Shown in pieces: positions 14,851 through 19,719 of a DNA stretch of 19,719 bases; within the stretch, counting starts at the first letter, position 1, and every line of letters starts with the position of its first letter. The notes beneath the pieces were generated by a model that was not told the origin of the DNA, did no database searches, and was given only the letters and a program-made list of their open reading frames with translations. The stretch is from assembly GCA_016209865.1 (NCBI GenBank), contig JACQVL010000094.1:1-19719 (forward strand), read 5' to 3'. Source of the stretch: Candidatus Latescibacterota bacterium. GTDB taxonomy: Bacteria; JAAXHH01; JACQVL01. The translations under genes were made by a program, and so were the position numbers.

Positions 14851-14916
14851 GGGCAAAGCATTCGCAGGTCAGACGTAACAGGGCTCTACCTTGAGAGGCG
14901 AATGCTTTGCCCCTAC
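14847..14916. repeat. 19-bp perfect inverted repeat (short palindromic or MITE-like element)
   Basis: The arm GTAGGGGCAAAGCATTCGC at 14847-14865 is perfectly inverted at 14898-14916, with a 32-nt centre. The left arm contains the hyuB TAG stop and the right arm ends two bases before the ribosome site of the next gene. GTAGGGGC...GCCCCTAC ends are familiar from small non-coding palindromic elements dispersed in many GC-rich bacteria. A transcribed copy would form a strong hairpin, but there is no T-run, so I do not call it an intrinsic terminator. Confidence 0.75.
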
Positions 14917-14917
14917 A

Positions 14918-14935
14918 GGAGGGAGATACACCGTG
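14918..14935 (+). promoter_or_regulatory. Ribosome binding site that fixes a GTG start for the NagB-type gene
   Basis: AGGAGGGAG (14918-14926) stands 6 nt before GTG at 14933-14935. An in-frame TTG at 14891 has no ribosome site and would place the inverted-repeat sequence inside the protein, so the GTG is preferred. Confidence 0.8.
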
Positions 14936-16771
14936 TCGACCCCGCGTGAACACATCCCTGTCGTCATCCTGCCTGACCACGACGCGATCGCCGAAGCGGT
15001 CGCTCAGGAGATCATCGCGTATATCCAGGCACAGGCCGCCCAGAAGAAGAAAGCGGTCCTGGGGCTGGCCACCGGGTCGACCCCGATCGGCGTCTACCAG
15101 AAATTAGTGGAATCCCACCGGCGCGGGATGAGCTTCCGTCATGTCATTACGTTCAACCTCGACGAATACTACCCGATGTCGTCCGACTCGTTGCAGAGTT
15201 ACCAACGGTACATGCATGAGTATCTCTTCGACCACCTGGACATCCCGCAAGACCAGGTCTTCATCCCGACCGGAGATGTCCCGCGCGATCAGGTGGCCAT
15301 GCATTGTACCTGGTACGAGGAATGTATCAAACAGGCGGGCGGTATCGGCATTCAGGTCTTAGGGATCGGGCGCACCGGGCATATCGGGTTCAACGAGCCC
15401 GGCTCCCTGCCCGATACCCGCACCCGGCTCATCCGCCTGGATGAGATCACCCGCAAGGACGCGGCGGCGGATTTTTTCGGGGAGGAGAACGTGCCGCTTG
15501 AAGCGATCACGATGGGCGTCGGCACGATCTTAGACGCGCAGCGGATTCTGCTGATCGCGACGGGTGAACACAAGGCGCACATCATCAAACGGGCGGTCGA
15601 GGGGGAGGTCAGCCCACAGGTCGCGGCCAGCTACCTGCAGCGCCATCCCAACGTGACCTTCTACGTCGATCCGGCGGCCGGCCGCGAACTCACCCGCATC
15701 AAGACCCCCTGGCTGGCGGAGGACCCCGTCGACTGGACGCCCACCTTAGCGCAACGCGCCGTGCTGTGGCTCTGCGAGCAGACGAACAAGCCCATCCTCC
15801 ACCTGCAGCGGCGTGATTACAATGAACATCATCTGTATACGCTGCTCGAGACGCAGCCCGACGTCGATGCCCTCAACAAGCACGTCTTCGAGCAGATCCG
15901 CGCAAAAATCCGCGAACGGCGCGACCTGTTCACCGGCAAACGCTGTGTGTGTTTCTCCCCCCATCCGGATGATGACGTCATCTCGATGGGAGGGACGCTC
16001 CTGCACCTGGCCGCGCGGGAGAACGACATCACGCTCGCTTACATGACCAGCGGCAACCTGGCGGTGTTCGACGCGGACGTGCTCCGCCAGCTCGATTTCA
16101 TCCAGCTCACTCTCCGCGACCTGCAGTGCGCCCACCAGCAGTTCGATTCCATCGCGGACACGATCCGGACGTTCCTCGCCACGAAACAGCCCGCGCAGGT
16201 GGACATCCCTGAAATTCAGGCCATCAAGACGAACATCCGCCGCTCTGAGGCGATCGCCGGGGCGGGGACCGTCGGCATCCCATCCCACAAGACCCGGTTC
16301 CTCGACCTGCCGTTCTACCAGACGGGGCAGGTCAAAAAGAATCCGATCGGGGAAGACGACATCCGGATCATCCTCGACCTGCTGAACGAGGTGCAGCCGG
16401 ACGTCGTCTTCGTCGCCGGCGACCTGTCCGACCCGCACGGGACACACCGCATGTGCAAGGATGCCATCGAACGGGCGCTGCAACGCGACCCCCGGCCGCG
16501 GCCGGAAATCTGGCTCTACCGCGGGGCCTGGCAGGAATGGGAGATCGACGAGGCGGACGTGTTCGTGCCGCTGTCGTACGATGAATTGTCGCGCAAAATC
16601 CAGGCGATCTTCAAGCACGAGTCACAGAAAGACGTCGCCATGTTCCCCGGCGCGTATGATGACCGCGAGTTCTGGGAGCGCGTCCAGGACCGCAACACAG
16701 CGACCGCCCGGCTCCTCGACCGGCTCGGTCTGCCGCAGTATTACGCGATAGAGGCGTTTGTGATCGACTGA
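14933..16771 (+). CDS. nagB: Glucosamine-6-phosphate deaminase-type protein fused to PIG-L/LmbE deacetylase domain
   Basis: From the GTG start the protein has 612 residues. Residues about 8-260 are a NagB-type sugar-phosphate isomerase/deaminase: GLATGSTPIGVYQKL (about 44-58), FNLDEYY (Asp77) and GIGRTGHIGFNEPGS (about 144-158). Compared with E. coli NagB, His143 and Glu148 are kept (here His150 and Glu155), but the catalytic-site Asp141 is Thr148; I recall the same GRTGHIGFNEP form in the long NagB proteins of Bacteroidetes, so this may be a subfamily trait. Residues about 335-600 are a PIG-L/LmbE domain with the zinc motif SPHPDDD (His344, Asp346, Asp347) and a distal HGTH (502-505). The pair suggests deacetylation and deamination of N-acetylglucosamine phosphates or related amino sugars in the cytoplasm. 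It sits between hyuB and a glycoside hydrolase gene 15 bp downstream. Confidence 0.87.
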   Translation: MSTPREHIPVVILPDHDAIAEAVAQEIIAYIQAQAAQKKKAVLGLATGSTPIGVYQKLVESHRRGMSFRHVITFNLDEYYPMSSDSLQSYQRYMHEYLFDHLDIPQDQVFIPTGDVPRDQVAMHCTWYEECIKQAGGIGIQVLGIGRTGHIGFNEPGSLPDTRTRLIRLDEITRKDAAADFFGEENVPLEAITMGVGTILDAQRILLIATGEHKAHIIKRAVEGEVSPQVAASYLQRHPNVTFYVDPAAGRELTRIKTPWLAEDPVDWTPTLAQRAVLWLCEQTNKPILHLQRRDYNEHHLYTLLETQPDVDALNKHVFEQIRAKIRERRDLFTGKRCVCFSPHPDDDVISMGGTLLHLAARENDITLAYMTSGNLAVFDADVLRQLDFIQLTLRDLQCAHQQFDSIADTIRTFLATKQPAQVDIPEIQAIKTNIRRSEAIAGAGTVGIPSHKTRFLDLPFYQTGQVKKNPIGEDDIRIILDLLNEVQPDVVFVAGDLSDPHGTHRMCKDAIERALQRDPRPRPEIWLYRGAWQEWEIDEADVFVPLSYDELSRKIQAIFKHESQKDVAMFPGAYDDREFWERVQDRNTATARLLDRLGLPQYYAIEAFVID

Positions 16772-16786
16772 GTCAGGAGACTATCC

Positions 16787-18775
16787 ATGTCCGAATCAGA
16801 CCGTCTCTTACGCCTGCTCGTCTACTGGACGCCGTTCGACCTCGACCACTTGCTCGACCATCTCGCCCGCGCCCGGTCGCAGGTCCTCCAGATCGGCCAG
16901 TTCGGTCCCAATTTTTACAGCCTGATTCATACGGATGAGCACGAATCCTCGCTGGGACTCCCGGCGCGCACCCTCCAGGAAGGGTGCGACTGGTGGCGGA
17001 CGTTCATCGCGGATGTCCACCGGCTGGGGATTAAGGTGGTCGGCATCTTTAGCATGACCTACCACTACGGGAACGCCGACACCGGGGATGGCTGGTTTGA
17101 GTTCTGGCGGAATTGGGACGACGGCCTGCTCGGCCCCCGGCCGTGCGACGACCCGCTCACCCTCCTGAAACGCACCCCTGACGGACAGCCGGTATTCAGC
17201 GAGGTACAAGGCCGCCCGATGCGCCAGTACGCCGGGTGCCTGAACAACCCGGACTGGCGGCGCGTCCTCAAGAGCATGGTGAAGGCCGGGATCGATCTCG
17301 GCCTGGATGGGTTCAACACCGTCTACAACTACATGGGCTGTCACTGCGCCTGGTGTGTGGAAGGATTCCGGGCACACCTGGCAGGGCGGTACGCGACGGA
17401 CGACCTGAAGCGTCTGTTCGGGATCGAGGACCTGGCCACGCACCCTTTCCCCGCCATCAACTGGATGTACGGCGACGGCCCTGACCTGTACAAACAGGAA
17501 TGTCTGATTTTTAGCAGTCTCGCCCTCAAACGAGCGCAGGATGAGATTTTCGGGGAGTTCGGCCGGGGGGTGAAGCCCGGCCTGATCCGGGCGACCTGGT
17601 ACCACAGCTACGGGCACAGCGGCCCGTTCGTCTTCGTCCAGAACGACGAACGCTCCGGCCTCCCCCGCGACCTGTGGGCGAAGGACGAGACGTTCTTCTG
17701 GTATTGTCTGAGCGCGGAGAAGAACCTGACCGACTTCGGTCGCGGGTACGTGGGCGACATCACCCTGGAAGCGAAATACTACCTGGCCGCCGGACGGGAC
17801 ACGCCGTTCATCGCCAACAAATACGACTACGCCCGGTACCGGTTGTACATCGCGGAAGCCGCCGCCAACCGCGCGGTCGCGTTCGGGTTCCACTGGGACG
17901 CGGCCACGCAGCACGGCGACCGGGAGATCGCCCGTTACTTCGACGCCATCAGTCAATACTTCGGGTTCTTAGAGGCGCACGCCGGCCTGTACGACCCGGT
18001 CGACTCCTACGTGGACGTCGCCCTGGTCTTCTCATGGACGGGGGTCGAGCGCGGGGACGCGGCCTTCGTCCGCACGATGAAACGGCTCGCCCGGCCGATG
18101 ATCAACCGGCACATCCCGTTCGACGTCCTGATCGACCAGGACTTCACCCTCGATCGGCTCAGGCGGTACCGGGTCGTGATTCTTCCCGACATCCGGTCTG
18201 TGAGCGACGCACAGTGCGCGCTCCTCCGGGACTACGTGGCGGCGGGCGGGAGGGTGATGGCGACGGAGGAGACCGGGCTGTACGATGAACACGGGACGCG
18301 ACGGCCCGTCCCTGCCCTGTCAGACCTGGTTCGCAAACGGCTCACGGTCCCCCAGGACGAGGTGCCGCTCGGTCCCAACCGGGCGACGCTGATTCCGCCT
18401 CGTCTCGAAGATGACGTCTTCGGCAATCTCTTCGCCGACCGTCTGCAGGAGATGATCGGTACCCCTCTCCTGCAAACCATCGCCCCGTGGACGGTGGAGA
18501 TCGTCCTGTACCGTCAGGACGAGGCGCGGCGGCTCATCGTCCATTGCGTCAACTACCTCAGGGATGAGGCCGAGGCCGTCGAGACCCCCATTCCGTCCGC
18601 GCCGTTCGACGTGAGCATCCGGCTCCCGGACGGGGTGCGAGCGACCACCGTCTCCCTGCTCTCGCCCGACACGGACGGCGCACGCACGCTCCCCTTCCAT
18701 CAAGGCCGGGATCAGGTCCATTTCGGGGTTCCATCCGTGGTCGTTTATACCATCATCACGGTAGAATGGGAGTAA
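16787..18775 (+). CDS. Putative glycoside hydrolase, GH42-like (beta-galactosidase type) fold
   Basis: This 662-residue protein lacks an obvious signal peptide. The first ~380 residues look like a TIM barrel (HRLGIKVVGIFSMTYHYGN, GIDLGLDGFNTVYNYMGCHC). An upstream Cys (GCLNNPDW) plus CHCAWC followed by 'EGFRAHL' match the zinc-binding four-cysteine layout and following helix seen in GH42 beta-galactosidases. About residues 395-510 resemble the GATase-like trimerisation domain of that family: 'IPFDVLIDQDFTLDRLRRYRVVILPDI' (split here across the domain) and then 'LLRDYVAAGGRVMATEETGLYDEHG'. The C-terminal ~100 residues form a beta domain. Catalytic acids cannot be assigned with confidence. AGGAGA lies 6 nt before the ATG, and only 15 bp separate it from the NagB-type gene, so they form an operon. 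A substrate in amino-sugar or host-glycan breakdown fits the context but is not shown by the sequence. Confidence 0.65.
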   Translation: MSESDRLLRLLVYWTPFDLDHLLDHLARARSQVLQIGQFGPNFYSLIHTDEHESSLGLPARTLQEGCDWWRTFIADVHRLGIKVVGIFSMTYHYGNADTGDGWFEFWRNWDDGLLGPRPCDDPLTLLKRTPDGQPVFSEVQGRPMRQYAGCLNNPDWRRVLKSMVKAGIDLGLDGFNTVYNYMGCHCAWCVEGFRAHLAGRYATDDLKRLFGIEDLATHPFPAINWMYGDGPDLYKQECLIFSSLALKRAQDEIFGEFGRGVKPGLIRATWYHSYGHSGPFVFVQNDERSGLPRDLWAKDETFFWYCLSAEKNLTDFGRGYVGDITLEAKYYLAAGRDTPFIANKYDYARYRLYIAEAAANRAVAFGFHWDAATQHGDREIARYFDAISQYFGFLEAHAGLYDPVDSYVDVALVFSWTGVERGDAAFVRTMKRLARPMINRHIPFDVLIDQDFTLDRLRRYRVVILPDIRSVSDAQCALLRDYVAAGGRVMATEETGLYDEHGTRRPVPALSDLVRKRLTVPQDEVPLGPNRATLIPPRLEDDVFGNLFADRLQEMIGTPLLQTIAPWTVEIVLYRQDEARRLIVHCVNYLRDEAEAVETPIPSAPFDVSIRLPDGVRATTVSLLSPDTDGARTLPFHQGRDQVHFGVPSVVVYTIITVEWE

Positions 18776-18800
18776 CTCGTGTCCTCTATCGTTTCCAACT

Positions 18801-18875
18801 TGTCATTCCCGTGAAAACGGGAATCCATCCTCTGTTGGGATGCCGTCATGGATTCCCGCTTGCGCGGGAATGACA
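18801..18875. repeat. Double-hairpin palindromic repeat between glycoside hydrolase and sialidase genes
   Basis: The 28-bp arms at 18801-18828 and 18848-18875 are inverted copies with three differences. Each arm also contains its own perfect 8-bp hairpin: ATTCCCGT-GAAA-ACGGGAAT in the left and ATTCCCGC-TTGC-GCGGGAAT in the right. The CATTCCCG...CGGGAATCC core is familiar as a dispersed REP-like palindrome in many bacteria. It could limit read-through or stabilise the upstream mRNA; no T-run follows it. It accounts for most of the 118-bp gap. Confidence 0.8.
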
Positions 18876-18893
18876 CAAAGCGCTGAGGATATC

Positions 18894-19719
18894 ATGATGA
18901 AACGCTACCCCCTCACTCATTGCGTCCTGGAGGCCGGAGCGCCGGTTGAAGTCGGCCGCGCGACCGGCCACTTCTGGTTCTCGTCCATCCATCCGGTCGA
19001 TGCTCAGCGCCTCCTCTGTGAGGTCGTCATCACGGCGGACAAGGCACAGGGCAAGTGGCCCGCCGCGCTGTATGGGTCACAGGACGGCGGCGCGTCCTGG
19101 GAGAAAGCCGGCGAGATCGAGTCGTACGGCCCCAGCTCGACTCCCCTCGCGCCTCGCCAACTCCTGCTGATGCCGTACGAGGTCTGGCCGCTCGCGCCGG
19201 GCGATGAGCGAAACGGCTCGGCCGATGGGACGATCATCACGTGGAACGACCATGACGGGGTGTCTGCCGAGCCAGCTCCGGTCAGGTTTCTCGACTTTCC
19301 GCACGACCTGGCCCCGTACCACGAGGGAGAATTGTGCCTGCTCACGAACGGAAACATCCTGCCACTGAATGATGGACGCCTGTTCATGACCGTCTACGGC
19401 AAGTTTGCGGGGGATACTAAGGACAGGGTGTTTGCGGTCGTGAGCGAGGATCGAGGGTTCACCTGGCGGTTCCGTTCGGTCGTGGCGAACGGCGCCGACA
19501 TCCCGGACGTGTACGAAGGGGCGAACGAATCGAACACCGTCCGCTTAGCCGACGGCCGGCTGCTGTGCGTCTACCGTGTCGGCAGCGGGCGGCCCCACCC
19601 GTACCATCAGAGCTCCAGCGCGGACGAGGGCGCGACCTGGACGCCGCCGCGCAAGATGGAGGGCGTCTGGTCGGTCGAGCCCCGGCTCGTCCGCCTCGAC
19701 AACGGACTGATTCTGCTCT
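18894..19719 (+). CDS. Sialidase/neuraminidase-like BNR-repeat protein, 5' part
   Basis: The frame is open from ATG 18894 (or the adjacent ATG 18897) to the window edge, giving at least 275 residues with no stop. TGAGGA upstream is a reasonable ribosome site. Three Asp-box (BNR) motifs of the form S-x-D-x-G-x-[ST]-W are visible: SQDGGASW, SEDRGFTW and SADEGATW, each at the turn of a predicted beta-propeller blade. The strands YEGANESNTVRLADGRLLCVYR and VEPRLVRLDNGLILL follow the sialidase superfamily pattern. No signal peptide is apparent, so a cytoplasmic or otherwise exported enzyme cannot be decided. The fold occurs in exo-sialidases and in other glycan-active or binding proteins, so substrate is open. 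It lies downstream of the GH42-like gene on the same strand, supporting a glycan-degradation role. Confidence 0.75.
   Translation, partial: MMKRYPLTHCVLEAGAPVEVGRATGHFWFSSIHPVDAQRLLCEVVITADKAQGKWPAALYGSQDGGASWEKAGEIESYGPSSTPLAPRQLLLMPYEVWPLAPGDERNGSADGTIITWNDHDGVSAEPAPVRFLDFPHDLAPYHEGELCLLTNGNILPLNDGRLFMTVYGKFAGDTKDRVFAVVSEDRGFTWRFRSVVANGADIPDVYEGANESNTVRLADGRLLCVYRVGSGRPHPYHQSSSADEGATWTPPRKMEGVWSVEPRLVRLDNGLILL

Noticed and set aside
14847-14916. Intrinsic terminator after hyuB
   Set aside because: The hairpin is strong but its loop is 32 nt and no T-run follows; the next gene is close and on the same strand.
14891-14932. TTG start for the NagB-type gene
   Set aside because: It would translate the right arm of the inverted repeat, while a strong AGGAGGGAG precedes the GTG at 14933.
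16808-17956. Open frame of 382 codons on the minus strand inside the glycoside hydrolase gene
   Set aside because: It is lower in plausibility than the sense frame, which has a ribosome site, GH42-like motifs and operon spacing.
18801-18875. CRISPR-like repeat pair
   Set aside because: There are only two copies, inverted rather than direct, with no spacer array and no cas genes.

Overview
The window is GC-rich DNA from a Gram-negative (two-membrane) bacterium with an unusually large investment in c-type cytochromes. The two-membrane assignment rests on a predicted outer-membrane beta-barrel, Sec signal peptides and 19 periplasmic-type CXXCH haem sites. Uncultured haem-rich lineages (Methylomirabilota/NC10, Nitrospirota, Acidobacteriota, Planctomycetota and similar) are plausible hosts, but nothing here fixes the taxon. 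There is no rRNA, tRNA, CRISPR array, transposase or integrase that I can see.

Layout. (1) 2-427, plus strand: 3' end of a polysaccharide-deacetylase-like gene. (2) 445-2553, plus: full-length HyuA/oxoprolinase-type subunit. (3) 2543-12860, minus: seven tightly packed genes in one apparent operon, read from right to left: pentahaem cytochrome, outer-membrane barrel, membrane-anchored flavin/[2Fe-2S] reductase, tetrahaem c554-like cytochrome, double cyclic-nucleotide-binding-domain protein fused to a four-[4Fe-4S] ferredoxin, small membrane protein with two histidine pairs typical of a di-haem b cytochrome, and a membrane-anchored decahaem cytochrome with a cysteine-rich N-terminal domain. (4) 12861-13194: AT-richer divergent regulatory region. 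(5) 13195-14850, plus: HyuB, the usual partner of HyuA. (6) 14933-18775, plus: a NagB-type deaminase fused to a PIG-L/LmbE deacetylase, then a GH42-like glycoside hydrolase. (7) 18894 to the end: sialidase/BNR-repeat protein cut off by the window edge. Two palindromic repeats lie between genes of the right-hand block, one of them supplying the hyuB stop codon.

How it works together. The plus-strand genes look like an amino-sugar, glycan and cyclic-amide catabolic set. The minus-strand operon carries everything needed to connect cytoplasmic NAD(P)H to the cell exterior, or the reverse: FAD and [2Fe-2S], four [4Fe-4S] clusters, two b haems, ten anchored c haems, soluble or lipid-associated four- and five-haem cytochromes, and an outer-membrane barrel. 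The ferredoxin component carries a well-formed phosphate-binding cassette for a cyclic nucleotide. My main hypothesis is therefore a trans-envelope electron conduit whose cytoplasmic entry module is gated by cAMP or cGMP. I know no characterised complex with this combination. The electron direction, the terminal substrate and the gating are inferences.

The operon sits between hyuA and hyuB in opposite orientation, which suggests it was inserted into a former hyuAB operon. A window-wide compositional oddity also stands out: I find no CTAG tetranucleotide by eye, while in-frame TTA leucine codons are followed almost exclusively by G.
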